Source: Deinococcus grandis
GTDB lineage: Bacteria > Deinococcota > Deinococci > Deinococcales > Deinococcaceae
Direction of reading: 5' to 3'
Length of the DNA stretch: 64,000 nt
Assembly (NCBI RefSeq): GCF_001485435.1
Contig: NZ_BCMS01000001.1
Coordinates: forward strand, 1,311,501 to 1,375,500
Of the stretch, positions 47,337-60,890 are shown piece by piece (within the stretch, counting starts at the first letter, position 1; each line of letters begins with the position of its first letter). Under the pieces are notes generated by a model, which worked only from the letters and a program-made list of their open reading frames with translations, had not been told where the DNA came from and ran no database searches. A program made the translations under genes and the position numbers.

Positions 47337-48445
47337 CGGCGGCGCTGCTGTGGCTGGCCCTGATCGCCGCGGTGACGGGCGGCCTGTGGGGCCTGTCGCG
47401 CCGCCCGCCGCACGTGACCGTCACGCGGGAGGTCCCGGGCAGCGGCTTCGAGGGCGGCGGGCTGCCCCTGACCGTCACCGTCACGGTCCGGTCACGCCGC
47501 CCCCTGCGCGTCACGCTCAGCGACCCCGCCCCGCGCGGCGTGGTGTCCGGCCATGAACTGACCGCCGCCGCGCTGCACCTCGGGCAGACCACCCGGACCT
47601 TCACGACCACCCTGCGCCTGAACCGCCGGGGCCACTTCGAGTGGCCCGGCCTGGACCTCGCGTGGGCCGATCCGCTGGGGCTGTTCTGGCAGCAGACCAC
47701 CCTGCCCGCCACCACGGCCGTCACCGTGTACCCCGGCACGCACGGCCTGCTCCTGCCGGACCTGCTGCGCCCACTGCTCTCGGAGGGGACCCTGTCGCGC
47801 CAGCTGGGCCTGGACGACCCCCTCAGCCTGCGCAGCGCCCGCGAGTACGTCACCGGGGACGCGCCGGGCCGCATCCACTGGCGCCTCAGCGCCCGCCGGG
47901 GCGAACTGGTCGTGCGGGAACCCGAACGCACCGCCGCCAGCAGCCTCACGGTGTTCGTGGACGCCAGCGCCGGGGGGAGCACCTTCGTGGACAGCGCCGC
48001 CCGGCTGGCCGCCAGCCTCCTGCGCGAGGGGCAGACGCTGGGCCTCCCGGTCGCGGCCGCCGCCGCGGGGCAGGTCACGCCCGCCGGGCGCGGCGCGGAC
48101 GCCCTGCATGCCGCGCTGCACCTGCTGGCCCGGCTGGAACCCGACCCGGCGCCGCCCGCGCTGCCGGTCACGCGCGCCGGGGGGAACCTGATCATCCTCA
48201 CCGCGCGGCCCAGCGCCGACCTGACCACCCAGGCGCTGCGCGCCCGCGCCACCGCCAGCCGCGTCAGCATCGTCGCGCTCCCCGAGGGCTTCTACCTGGA
48301 GCCCGGCGAGCAGGCCCGGCGGCAGTGGGCGGGCCTGCCGGACGCCGTGCGGGACCTCGAACGCCGCGCCGCCGTGCTGGCCGAATCCGGCATTCTGATC
48401 TACGTCCTGCGCGGCAACCAGAGCGTCCTGACCCTGGCGGGCTGA
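47333..48445 (+). CDS. DUF58 domain protein (vWA-like)
   Basis: A 370-residue protein with one N-terminal membrane helix (residues 3-22), an extracellular or periplasmic beta region, then the DUF58 signature YVTGDAPGRIHWRLSARRGE (near residue 180) and a vWA-like fold starting VFVDASAGGSTFVDSAAR, where the metal-site motif looks degenerate. Typical partner of MoxR ATPases. It ends the operon; a GC-rich hairpin follows. Role unknown beyond this association. Confidence 0.87.
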   Translation: MTAALLWLALIAAVTGGLWGLSRRPPHVTVTREVPGSGFEGGGLPLTVTVTVRSRRPLRVTLSDPAPRGVVSGHELTAAALHLGQTTRTFTTTLRLNRRGHFEWPGLDLAWADPLGLFWQQTTLPATTAVTVYPGTHGLLLPDLLRPLLSEGTLSRQLGLDDPLSLRSAREYVTGDAPGRIHWRLSARRGELVVREPERTAASSLTVFVDASAGGSTFVDSAARLAASLLREGQTLGLPVAAAAAGQVTPAGRGADALHAALHLLARLEPDPAPPALPVTRAGGNLIILTARPSADLTTQALRARATASRVSIVALPEGFYLEPGEQARRQWAGLPDAVRDLERRAAVLAESGILIYVLRGNQSVLTLAG

Positions 48446-48460
48446 CGCTGCCAGCATGAA

Positions 48461-48498
48461 GCGGCGGGCAGCCCTTTCCAGATGGGGCCGCCCGCCGC
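48461..48498. terminator. Hairpin between convergent genes
   Basis: 9-bp stem GCGGCGGGC / GCCCGCCGC around a 20-nt loop, lying between the DUF58 gene and the convergent binding-protein gene. No T-tract on either side. Confidence 0.45.
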
Positions 48499-48513
48499 TC
48501 GTCGTCACTGCCG

Positions 48514-49704
48514 TCAGCGGCGGGGCGTCACGTTCACGCTGGTGCTCAGGCTCAGTTTCCCGCCCGTGAGCTTCATGACGTACAGTTTCGCACTCTGACG
48601 GTCCCCGACCGCGTTGAATTTCACGCTGCCGGACAGCAGGTTCGGGTACGTCCCGGCCCGCACCGCCGACTCCACCTGCGTGCGGCTGGGCACCTTCCCA
48701 CCGTTGCTCCTGGCGGCATTCAGGACGCCCTGAAGCGCCACGCGCGCCGCGTCGTACGCGAACGCCGCGAAGCCCTGCGGGTCACTCCCGAAGGCCTTGC
48801 GGTACGACCCGGCGAACGCCCTGGCGGCAGGCAGCGCACTCAGCGGCGCGGACACGGTCGTGTAGTACACGTTCGTGGCGCCCGCTCCAGCCACGCGGGC
48901 CAGTTCCGGGCTGTCCAGGCCGTCGCCGCCGACCACGGGAACCGTGACGCCCGCGCCGCGCAGCTGCGAGAGGAACACGCCCACCTGGTTGTACACCCCG
49001 CCGAAGTAGATCGCGTCCGGCCGCTGCAACCTGATCTTGGCGATCACGCCCGAGAAGTCGCTCTTCTCCTCGGTGCCCTCGTTCGCCAGGACCTTCACGC
49101 CGCGCGCCTTCAGGGTCTTCTCGACCTCACCGGCCAGGCCCTCGCCGTACGCGGTCTTGTCGTTCAGGACGTACACCCGCCTGGCCTTCAGGGTACCGGC
49201 CAGGAACGCCGCTCCGGCCGGGCCCTGCGCGTCGTCGCGCGGCACGATGCGGCTCACGTTCTTCAGGCCGCGGTCGGTGACCTGATTGGCGGTGCTGCCC
49301 GAGTTCACGACCGCCACATGACTGGTACTCAGCGCGGCGCTGGCGGGAATGGTCACGCCGCTGTTCAGTGCGCCCACCACGGCCAGCACCTGCCGGTCGG
49401 CGGCGATCTTGCGCGCCGCGGCCGTGCCGGTCGCCGGGTCGGCCTGGTCGTCGAACGCCACGAGGCTCAGGTCGAAGCCCAGTGTCCTGAACTGCGCCCG
49501 GTACTCGTTCACGGCGAGCTGCGCGCCGTTGCGCACCTGCGCGCCCAGGTTGCTGATCGACCCGGACAGCGGGCTGATCGTCGCGAGTTTCACCGGGGTC
49601 AGCTTCGCGGCGGTCTGGGCGTGGGCGCCGGTCCCCAGCGTCAGCAGGGACAGGGGGGCCAGCAGGGACAGGGTCAGGATGCGGTGTGCGGGAACTCGCT
49701 GCAT
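48514..49704 (-). CDS. Branched-chain amino-acid ABC transporter substrate-binding protein
   Basis: A 396-residue periplasmic binding protein of the LivJ/LivK family. The signal peptide ends AHAQ (near residue 30). The mature part has VKLATISPLSGSISNLGAQV, VVGALNSGVTIPAS and YGEGLAGEVEKTLKARGV, as in type I periplasmic binding proteins for Leu/Ile/Val or related ligands. The ATG 49704 has AAGGAG upstream; a longer frame to 49725 begins before the signal. No permease or ATPase genes are adjacent. Confidence 0.88.
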   Translation of the reverse strand: MQRVPAHRILTLSLLAPLSLLTLGTGAHAQTAAKLTPVKLATISPLSGSISNLGAQVRNGAQLAVNEYRAQFRTLGFDLSLVAFDDQADPATGTAAARKIAADRQVLAVVGALNSGVTIPASAALSTSHVAVVNSGSTANQVTDRGLKNVSRIVPRDDAQGPAGAAFLAGTLKARRVYVLNDKTAYGEGLAGEVEKTLKARGVKVLANEGTEEKSDFSGVIAKIRLQRPDAIYFGGVYNQVGVFLSQLRGAGVTVPVVGGDGLDSPELARVAGAGATNVYYTTVSAPLSALPAARAFAGSYRKAFGSDPQGFAAFAYDAARVALQGVLNAARSNGGKVPSRTQVESAVRAGTYPNLLSGSVKFNAVGDRQSAKLYVMKLTGGKLSLSTSVNVTPRR

Positions 49705-49921
49705 GGAAGAACTCCTTGACGACACCCGCCGCGTGGGCAGGTTCGGGGGCGTGAGGACAGGAAACGCGGGACGCGCCGGTGCGCCGCCGGTACTGGCCGT
49801 TCAAGATAGGCGCCCCAGCGGCGCGGGCGGGCGGATGTCCGGACAAATGCCGGGGCGTGAAGGCCGGTGTGTCTACACAGCTTCACCGGCCCGCTTCGCC
49901 GCACAGACGGCCCACACAAGC

Positions 49922-49947
49922 AAAAACCCCCACCGCGCGGGTGGGGG
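49922..49947 (-). terminator. Rho-independent terminator after ftsZ
   Basis: On the minus strand CCCCCACC pairs with GGTGGGGG across a 5-nt loop, followed by TTTTT, 17 nt after the ftsZ stop codon. Marks the end of the division cluster. Confidence 0.9.
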
Positions 49948-49963
49948 AGAGTCAGGATGACGG

Positions 49964-51028
<1,065 letters not shown>

Positions 51029-51086
51029 CATCTCTCCTTACCACGACCCGACCCGAACAGCGGGCCGATGTCGTTGACTGCTTGGC

Positions 51087-51092
51087 AGTTTA
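51087..51092 (-). promoter_or_regulatory. -10 box upstream of ftsZ
   Basis: TAAACT on the minus strand about 55 nt before the ftsZ start, leaving room for a leader with the AAGGAG ribosome site. With the hairpin upstream it suggests ftsZ has its own transcript. Confidence 0.45.
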
Positions 51093-51136
51093 GCGCACGA
51101 TATCAGGCGCGCACGCCCAGCATGTGACCCCACCGG

Positions 51137-51172
51137 AAACCGCGAGCGGACCCCGGCGTGCAGGGTCCGCTC
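51137..51172 (-). terminator. Hairpin between ftsA and ftsZ
   Basis: 10-bp perfect stem GAGCGGACCC / GGGTCCGCTC with a 9-nt loop, followed by a short TTT on the minus strand. It lies 24 nt after the ftsA stop and may end or reduce transcription from the upstream genes. Confidence 0.5.
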
Positions 51173-51195
51173 CCGAGCCCGCCGCAGTGGGCGGG

Positions 51196-54204
<3,009 letters not shown>

Positions 54205-54208
<4 letters not shown>

Positions 54209-55584
54209 AGCGTCCCCACCAGTTCGCGCGACAGTTTCCACACGTCGCCCGCGCCCATCGTGACGATCAGGTCGCCGGGTCCGGCCGTCTCGCGCAGCAC
54301 GCGCAGCACCTCGGCGCGGTCAGGCAGGTAGTGCACGCCCGCGTGACCCCCGGCGCTCATGCGGTCGCTGATCAGCGTCGCGTGGATGCCGGGAATGGGC
54401 GGCTCGCTGGCCGCCGCGATGTCCAGCAGCAGGACCTCGTCCGCGTCCATCAGTGCGTCCGCGAGGCGCGGCCAGGACTGCTGCGTGCGCAGGTACCGGT
54501 GAGGCTGGAACACCACCCTCACGCGCCGCCCCGTCTGCCGGGCCGCCTGCACCGCCGCCGCGACCTTCGTGGCGTTGTGCGCGTAATCGTCGATCACCAG
54601 CGCGCCGTTCAGTTCCCCGATGCGCTGCCAGCGCCGCCCCGGCCCCCGGAACTCCGCCAGGGCCGCCGCCGCGCGCGGCACGTCCCCGCCGTGCAGGTCC
54701 ACGACCGCCAGCGCCGCCAGCGCGTTCAGGACGTTGTGCAGGCCCGGCAGCGCCACGCGCGCCTCGGCCAGCGGCTCGCCCCGGCGCAGCACCGTGAAGG
54801 TCGTGCCGTCCGCGTCCGGGCGCAGATTCGCGGCGCGGTAGTCCGCCCCCTCGGCCTGCCCGTACGTCAGGCGCTCACGGGCGCCCCCGCACAGCTCGTC
54901 CAGCCCCGGCCAGTCGGCGCACAGCAGCACACGATCCGACTGCGCCACGAAGCGCGCGAACGCCGCGTGCTGTTCCTCCACCGTCTCCCAGTAGGTCGCC
55001 TGATTGCCGCCCACGTGGTCGTCCTCGGCGTTCGTGAACACTGCCGTGCCCGCCCCCAGCGCCGCGAAGCCCTTGTCACTCTCGTCCACCTCGGCCACGA
55101 AGGGACCGCTGCCGGTGCGGGCGTTGCTGCCGAACTCCGGCACGATCCCGCCCACGAACGCCGACGGGTCCAGCCCGGCCCCCGCCAGCGCCACGGCGAT
55201 CATGCTCGTCGTGGTCGTCTTGCCGTGCGTGCCGATCACGCCGATGCTGGTCCCGCCGCGCAGCAGCGCGTCCAGCAGCGCCATGCGCGGCCGGATCTCC
55301 ACGCCCGCCACGCGCGCCGCCACGAGTTCCGGATGATCTTTCGGCACCGCTTCCGATGCCACGAGGACATCGATCCGTCCGAAGGGCTCGTCGGTCACGT
55401 GCGCCGCCGAGTGCTCCGGCGCGACCGGAATCCCCTCCTGCGACAGGCGTGCCGTGAGCTCCGTGACATGCTCGTCACAGCCGCTCACGCGGTGCCCCTG
55501 CGCCGACAGCAGCCGCGCGAAGGCACTCATGCCGATCCCACCGACCCCCATCAGGTGATAGTGCAGGAACCCGGCCAGACTCAT
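54205..55584 (-). CDS. murC: UDP-N-acetylmuramate-L-alanine ligase
   Basis: A 459-residue Mur ligase that adds L-Ala to UDP-MurNAc. The N-terminal Rossmann motif is HYHLMGVGGIGMSAF, ATP site GVIGTHGKTTTTSM (near residue 110), DESDKGF, and VFQPHRYLRTQ in the C-terminal domain. The start ATG 55584 puts the Rossmann motif ten residues in. Another ATG at 55707 would add 41 residues, but those codons (CTA, AAT, GTT, CCT, ATA) are unlike the rest of the genome and the DNA looks like a promoter region, so 55584 is preferred. Confidence 0.85.
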
Positions 55585-55724
55585 GAGGTCATCGTGCGGA
55601 TTGGAGTGTGGCGATTGTACGTCTATACCCAGTTGAGTAGAGGTAGGAACGGATTCGGACGCCGCGGCCACGCCGGGCGGGGAAACAGCATTGGATAGGT
55701 CAGTCATGGGAAGAGTGCGGCCCA
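55585..55724 (-). promoter_or_regulatory. Relatively AT-rich segment between murG and murC, possible internal promoter
   Basis: 140 bp of lower GC inside an otherwise very GC-rich cluster. On the minus strand TATAGA and TACAAT lie about 35-45 nt before the murC ATG at 55584. The first 20 or so codons of the longer murC reading would lie here with atypical codon use. Confidence 0.4.
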
Positions 55725-56855
55725 CTAACGCAGGTGCCGTTCGATCAGGTCCGCGAACCGCCCCGCCGCACCCGTCTGGGCCCGCCCGAGCGCCGCCTCT
55801 CTCATCGAGGCGCGCGTCCCCGCTGCCGCACACTCTAACACCGCCCGCCCCAGCGCTTCTGACGCGTTGCGCTGCTCCACCACCACACCTGCACCCGCCG
55901 CCTGCACCGCCTGCGCGTTATGGAACTGATGGTTCTCCGCCGATTCCGGCAGCGGCACCATGATCAGCGGCACCCCGTGATACGCCGCCTCCGCCAGCGT
56001 GCTCGTGCCTGCGCGCGTGATCGCGAGATCCGCCACCGACCACGCCGCCACCGCGTCCACGTACCCGGCTGCCTCATACCACTCCAGGTCCCGCACGCCC
56101 GGCGCGACCTCCGACAGCCAGCGCGGCCCGGTCGAGTGCAGCACCTGCACCCCACCCCGACCCGCGCCCGTGAAGTCCAGATCCACCACGCCCGGCGCGG
56201 GCGGCGGCAGCAGCCCCTCCGGGCCGAACACGTGCCGCAGCACGTCCGGCACCGTCTGGTTCAGGAACAGCGACCCCTGCGAGCCGCCCATCACGAAGAT
56301 CGTCAGCGGCCCCTCCTGGAGCCCCAGCCGCGCCAGCGCCTCCGCGCGCGGCAGCCGCTCCTCACGCACCGGCATGCCCACCATCGTCGCCAGCTTCGCG
56401 TCCAGGCCGATCACGCGCTCGTACGCCGTGCCCACCGCGCGCGCCTTGCGCACCGCCAGCCGCTGCGTCAGGCCCAGCCGGGCGTTCTGCTCGTGCAGCA
56501 CCGTCGGCACGCCCAGACTCTGCGCGGCCAGCACGCCCGGCAGGCTCGCGAAGCCCCCGTACCCGACCACCACGCCCGGCTTCAGCCGGTTCAACAGCGA
56601 ACGGGCCTGCAACACGCCCTGCCCGGCCCGCAGCAGCTCCCGCGGGTCCGGGCGGCCCTGCCCGCTGCGCGCCAGCTTCCCGGCGTCCACGCCCTCGAAC
56701 GGCAGGCCCTGCTCGCGCGACACGCGCTCCTCCATCCCCCCACGCTGCCCCAGCAGCAGCACCTCATGCCCTCGGCGCGACAGCTCCCGCGCCGTCGCCA
56801 CCGCCGGATAGATATGCCCCCCCGTGCCCCCCGTCGCCATCACAACCAGACTCAT
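55725..56855 (-). CDS. murG: UDP-N-acetylglucosamine transferase MurG
   Basis: A 376-residue GT-B enzyme that makes lipid II from lipid I at the inner membrane. N-terminal MATGGTGGHIYPA (residues 6-18), VVGYGGFASLPG (near residue 97), HEQNARLG (near residue 122), and the C-terminal UDP-GlcNAc site ITRAGTSTLAE and VPLPESAENHQ. It is the first gene of the cluster in this window. TAGACT on the minus strand ends eight bases before the ATG. Confidence 0.95.
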   Translation of the reverse strand: MSLVVMATGGTGGHIYPAVATARELSRRGHEVLLLGQRGGMEERVSREQGLPFEGVDAGKLARSGQGRPDPRELLRAGQGVLQARSLLNRLKPGVVVGYGGFASLPGVLAAQSLGVPTVLHEQNARLGLTQRLAVRKARAVGTAYERVIGLDAKLATMVGMPVREERLPRAEALARLGLQEGPLTIFVMGGSQGSLFLNQTVPDVLRHVFGPEGLLPPPAPGVVDLDFTGAGRGGVQVLHSTGPRWLSEVAPGVRDLEWYEAAGYVDAVAAWSVADLAITRAGTSTLAEAAYHGVPLIMVPLPESAENHQFHNAQAVQAAGAGVVVEQRNASEALGRAVLECAAAGTRASMREAALGRAQTGAAGRFADLIERHLR

Positions 56856-56863
56856 CGCGGGCG

Positions 56864-56869
56864 AGTCTA
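56864..56869 (-). promoter_or_regulatory. -10 box of a leaderless promoter (murG)
   Basis: TAGACT on the minus strand, eight bases before the murG ATG at 56855; probably the promoter of the division/wall cluster seen here. Confidence 0.5.
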
Positions 56870-56878
56870 GCCCGTCAG

Positions 56879-57080
56879 GGGGGTGGGTTGTGGGGTGTAG
56901 GGAGTGGGAAGTGGGGAGTGGGAAGTGGGGAGTGGGAAGTGGGGAGTGGAAACCGCCACGCTCAGTCGGGAGCGGTCATGGGGCGACGACAGGAAGGGGA
57001 GACGACCACACCTCGTCGCCTCCCCCCAGGGCACGGGGCGGGTCATCCAGCCGACCCACTCCCCACTGCCCACTCCCTCC
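56879..57080. repeat. Period-7 repeat arms, site 5
   Basis: The left arm (56879-56956) is the most regular of the set: alternating GTGGGAA and GTGGGGA units, seven or more in a row. The right arm (57049-57080) has the complementary type (CCCACTC, CCCACTG, CCCACTC). About 90 bp of unique sequence lie between. The G-rich strand has many runs of three or four Gs and could fold into quadruplexes. Confidence 0.8.
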
Positions 57081-57090
57081 TTCCCCCCGC

Positions 57091-57858
<768 letters not shown>

Positions 57859-57912
57859 ACGAACCCACAGTACGACGCCCCGCGCCAAACGGTTCCCGGC
57901 CGCGTGACCGGG

Positions 57913-59076
57913 TCAGCCCAGCAGCCCACCGATGCGGCGCAGGACCTCCTCGATGTTCGCCATGCTCGTCGCGTAGCTCAGGCGCACCTGCCCCGGCGCG
58001 GCGAAATCCGTGCCCGGCACGACCGCCACCCGCGCGTCGTCCAGGATGCGCCGCGCGGCCTCCAGCTCGTCCGGGTGGATGGGCGTCGTGTCGGCCATCA
58101 CGTAGAACGCGCCCTGCGGCGTGGGCGTGCGCAGGCCCAGCCCGTTCAGGCCCGAGACGATCCGGTCGCGCCGCTCGCGGTACGCCGCGCGGGCCATGTC
58201 CAGGAACGCCGCCGTGTGCGCCTGATCCGACAGGGCCGAAAGGGTTGCGTACTGCGACACGCTGCTCGCGTTGCTGGTGCTCTGCGACTGCAGGGCGTTC
58301 ATCGCGGCGATCACGCCCTTCGGGCCGCCCGCGTACCCGATGCGCCACCCGGTCATCGCGTACGCCTTGCTCGCCCCGTTGATCGTCAGCGTGTGCTCGG
58401 GCGCGAAGGTGCCGATGCTGACCTGATCGGTGTCGTATACCAGATGCTCGTACATCTCGTCCGTCACGATCACGAGGTTGTGCTTCTGTGCCACCGCCGC
58501 GACCGCGCGCAGCACCTCCGGCGGGAACACCGCGCCCGTCGGGTTCCCCGGGCTGTTCAGCACGATCATCCGCGTCCTGGGCGTCACGCGCGCCTCCAGT
58601 TCGTCCGGATCGAGCAGGAAGCCCGACTCCGGAGTGGTCGGCACCGCCACCGGCACCGCGCCCGTCAGGGCCACCATCTCCGGGTAACTCACCCAGTACG
58701 GCGCGGGGATCAGCACCTCGTCCCCCGGGTTCAGCAGCGCGAAGAACGCGTTGAACAGCGCCTGCTTCCCGCCACTCGTGACCGTCACGCAGTCCGGCGC
58801 GTACTCCAGGCCGTTCTCACGGGCGAACTTCGCGCTGATCGCCTCGCGCAATTCCGGAATGCCGTTCACCGCCGTGTACTTCGTCTTCCCCGACTCGATG
58901 GCCGCGATGGCCGCCGCCTTCACGTGCTCCGGCGTGTCGAAATCCGGCTCGCCCACGCTCATGCTGATCACGTCCACGCCCTGCCGCCGCAACTCCAGCG
59001 CGCGGCTGGTCACGGCGACCGTCGCGGAAGGCTTCAGGCTCAGGGCACGCTCGGACAGCAGAAAAGGGCCGCTCAT
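57913..59076 (-). CDS. Class I aminotransferase (aspartate aminotransferase-like)
   Basis: A 387-residue PLP enzyme of the AspC/AAT-Ib group. Conserved features: ISMSVGEPDFDTPEHV, KYTAVNGIPELREAI, NSPGNPTGAVF with the PLP-phosphate Asn, and NGASKAYAMTGWRIGYAGG with the PLP Lys near residue 235 and the substrate Arg near the C-terminus (QVRLSYATS). Likely transaminates aspartate, possibly also aromatic or prephenate substrates. TACCCT on the minus strand is seven bases before the ATG. Confidence 0.9.
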   Translation of the reverse strand: MSGPFLLSERALSLKPSATVAVTSRALELRRQGVDVISMSVGEPDFDTPEHVKAAAIAAIESGKTKYTAVNGIPELREAISAKFARENGLEYAPDCVTVTSGGKQALFNAFFALLNPGDEVLIPAPYWVSYPEMVALTGAVPVAVPTTPESGFLLDPDELEARVTPRTRMIVLNSPGNPTGAVFPPEVLRAVAAVAQKHNLVIVTDEMYEHLVYDTDQVSIGTFAPEHTLTINGASKAYAMTGWRIGYAGGPKGVIAAMNALQSQSTSNASSVSQYATLSALSDQAHTAAFLDMARAAYRERRDRIVSGLNGLGLRTPTPQGAFYVMADTTPIHPDELEAARRILDDARVAVVPGTDFAAPGQVRLSYATSMANIEEVLRRIGGLLG

Positions 59077-59083
59077 ACCCCGC

Positions 59084-59089
59084 AGGGTA
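59084..59089 (-). promoter_or_regulatory. -10 box of a leaderless promoter (aminotransferase)
   Basis: TACCCT on the minus strand, seven bases before the ATG at 59076. Confidence 0.45.
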
Positions 59090-59120
59090 CAGGCGGCCCG
59101 ACCGGCGCGGGGCGAGAAGT

Positions 59121-59666
59121 TTAGAAGCGGTACGTCACGCCCAGCCGCAGACTGGGGGACATCAGCGTCACATCACGGGGCGGCTCGGACGGCTGACCAG
59201 GGGGCGGCGCCACGAAACCGGTGAAGGCGTCCCGCAGCACCGTGTACCGCAGCCCCCCCTCCACGAAGAAGCCCAGATCCGGACGGGTGCGGCTGCGGTA
59301 CCCGCCGACCCCCCCGACCCGCCAGCCCCCCTGACCCGCCACGAACAGCCCGGCGGACGGCCCACCGTAGAAGCCCACGTCCGCCCCGCTGAACAGCACG
59401 TCGGCCGACACGACCGGCCCCAGCAGCAGCAGGGCGTCCACACCCAGGCGCGGCGCAACCGTCAGCGTGCCGACCCTGCCCACCGGGGCGGACACACCCA
59501 GACTGCCGAACGGCACGATGGTTTCCAGGCCCAGGCCCGCTCAGACCGTGGGTCGCTCGGCCGTACTGGCGTCGTTGGCGGCGGATTGCGCGGTGGCCAG
59601 CGGGGCGGTCAGCAACAGACCGGCCAGGGCCGCGGCGGCGCGTGAAGACAGCTTAAGATTCCTCAT
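59121..59666 (-). pseudogene. Beta-barrel-like exported protein interrupted by a TGA codon
   Basis: From ATG 59666 (TACCCT nine bases upstream) a signal peptide MRNLKLSSRAAAALAGLLL... ends near residue 27. Codon 42 is TGA (59541-59543 on the minus strand), then the same frame continues without a break to TAA-type end after GVTYRF at 59121. The neighbouring paralogue (59727-60206) has Trp at the equivalent place: V-W-G-G-L-G against V-stop-A-G-L-G. A single TGG to TGA change would explain it. The downstream part keeps a barrel-like pattern, so decay is recent, or the base is a sequencing error. Confidence 0.7.
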
Positions 59667-59726
59667 TCTCTTCGCAGGGTAGCAGCCGGGAAATTGCCAG
59701 GATGCCTCGCCTGCCCGGCGGACAGG

Positions 59727-60206
59727 TCAGAAGCGGTAGGTCACGCCCAGGTTCACGCCGGGCAGCAGTACGACCTCGCCCGCGCCCAGCAGGTAGCGGG
59801 CCTTGAGTTCCCCGAAGTAGCCCCAGTTCCCCTGACCCAGGGGACCCTGCACGCCCGCGACGCCGCCCAGCACCCACGCGAGTCCGGCGATGTTCCCGAC
59901 GCTCGGGCCGCCGTACAGGTTCATGCCGGGCTCGTTGCCGCGCAGCAGCACCTCTGCGCTGTACACGGGCACCGGACCGGTCGCGTCCGGCAGCGGCAGG
60001 AGGGTCAGGCTGGCGCCGCCACGCACCGCGACGGTCATCTGCGGCTGGCGCACCACGTCCGCGCTCAGGCCCAGGCTGACGGTCGGCAGGATGAACGCGT
60101 CGGTCCCCAGCCCACCCCAGACCTGCACGCCGGTCGGTGCGGTCTGCGCGGCGGCAGTCCCGCTCAGGAGGAGGGCGGCACCAGTGATCAGGGCGGCAGT
60201 CTTCAT
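59727..60206 (-). CDS. Beta-barrel-like exported protein, paralogue of the interrupted gene
   Basis: A 159-residue protein with signal peptide ending TAAAQT (near residue 21). The mature part alternates Gly/aromatic and hydrophobic residues (VWGGLGTDAFILPTVSLGL; LYGGPSVGNIAGLAWVLGG) and ends LLPGVNLGVTYRF, with the C-terminal Phe usual in outer-membrane barrels. TAGAGT lies six bases before the ATG on the minus strand. It shares the same end and middle pattern with the gene at 59121-59666, so the two arose by duplication. Function unknown. Confidence 0.75.
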   Translation of the reverse strand: MKTAALITGAALLLSGTAAAQTAPTGVQVWGGLGTDAFILPTVSLGLSADVVRQPQMTVAVRGGASLTLLPLPDATGPVPVYSAEVLLRGNEPGMNLYGGPSVGNIAGLAWVLGGVAGVQGPLGQGNWGYFGELKARYLLGAGEVVLLPGVNLGVTYRF

Positions 60207-60305
60207 GCGGCGACTCTAGGGTCTGCGCGCACCCTCACCGGCCACACATGACGTGCGCCACCCCGTGCCCCCGGCGGGGGAGAGGCGGCGCGTTTCAGGC
60301 GACGT

Positions 60306-60890
60306 TCAGTGGAGCAGGCCGATGCTGCGGGCGCGGCTGACCGCCTCGGTGCGGTCCCCGGCGTCCAGTTTCGCGTACAGGCGCGCCAGGTGGTCCTTGA
60401 CGGTGTCGGGACTCACGCCGAGGTTCTTGGCGATCTCCTTGTTGCTGTAGCCCTGGGCCAGCAGGGGCAGCACCTCGGACTCGCGCGGCGTCAGGCGCGG
60501 CACGTCCACGTGCGGCAGGCGGTCGATGTCGGGGTTCGCCACGATATCCCGCAGCTGCCGCGCGAGGCTCTCCGGGTCCGTTTCCTTGCTCACGTACCCG
60601 CGCGCTCCGGCGGCCCGCGCGGCCTGCACGATGGCGGGCTCCGCGAAGGTGGTGATCAGCACGCTGACCAGCCGGGGGTTGCTCTGACGCAGCCGCTCGC
60701 AGACCTCGATGCCGGTCATGCCGGGCATCTTCACGTCCAGCAGCGCCGCGTCGGGCTGCAGCGCCCGGCAGGCTTCCAGCGCGGCCAGGCCGTCGCTGGC
60801 CTCGGCGACCACGTCGAACCCCTGGTGGATCAGGGCGTACTTCAGGCCCATGCGGAAGAGGGGGTGGTCGTCGGCGATGACTAATCTCAT
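60306..60890 (-). CDS. Response regulator, NarL/FixJ type
   Basis: A 194-residue regulator. The receiver domain (residues 1-115) has the acidic pocket DD at 7-8, phospho-acceptor Asp52 in LLDVKMPG and Lys near residue 102 (VSKE). The LuxR/GerE helix-turn-helix (residues 130-190) includes LTPRESEVLPLLAQGYSNKEI. Its ATG overlaps the histidine-kinase stop by four bases, so they are a coupled two-component pair. Target genes unknown. Confidence 0.92.
   Translation of the reverse strand: MRLVIADDHPLFRMGLKYALIHQGFDVVAEASDGLAALEACRALQPDAALLDVKMPGMTGIEVCERLRQSNPRLVSVLITTFAEPAIVQAARAAGARGYVSKETDPESLARQLRDIVANPDIDRLPHVDVPRLTPRESEVLPLLAQGYSNKEIAKNLGVSPDTVKDHLARLYAKLDAGDRTEAVSRARSIGLLH

Noticed and set aside
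56879..56956. CRISPR-like array
   Set aside because: The units are contiguous heptamers without spacers and no cas genes are present.
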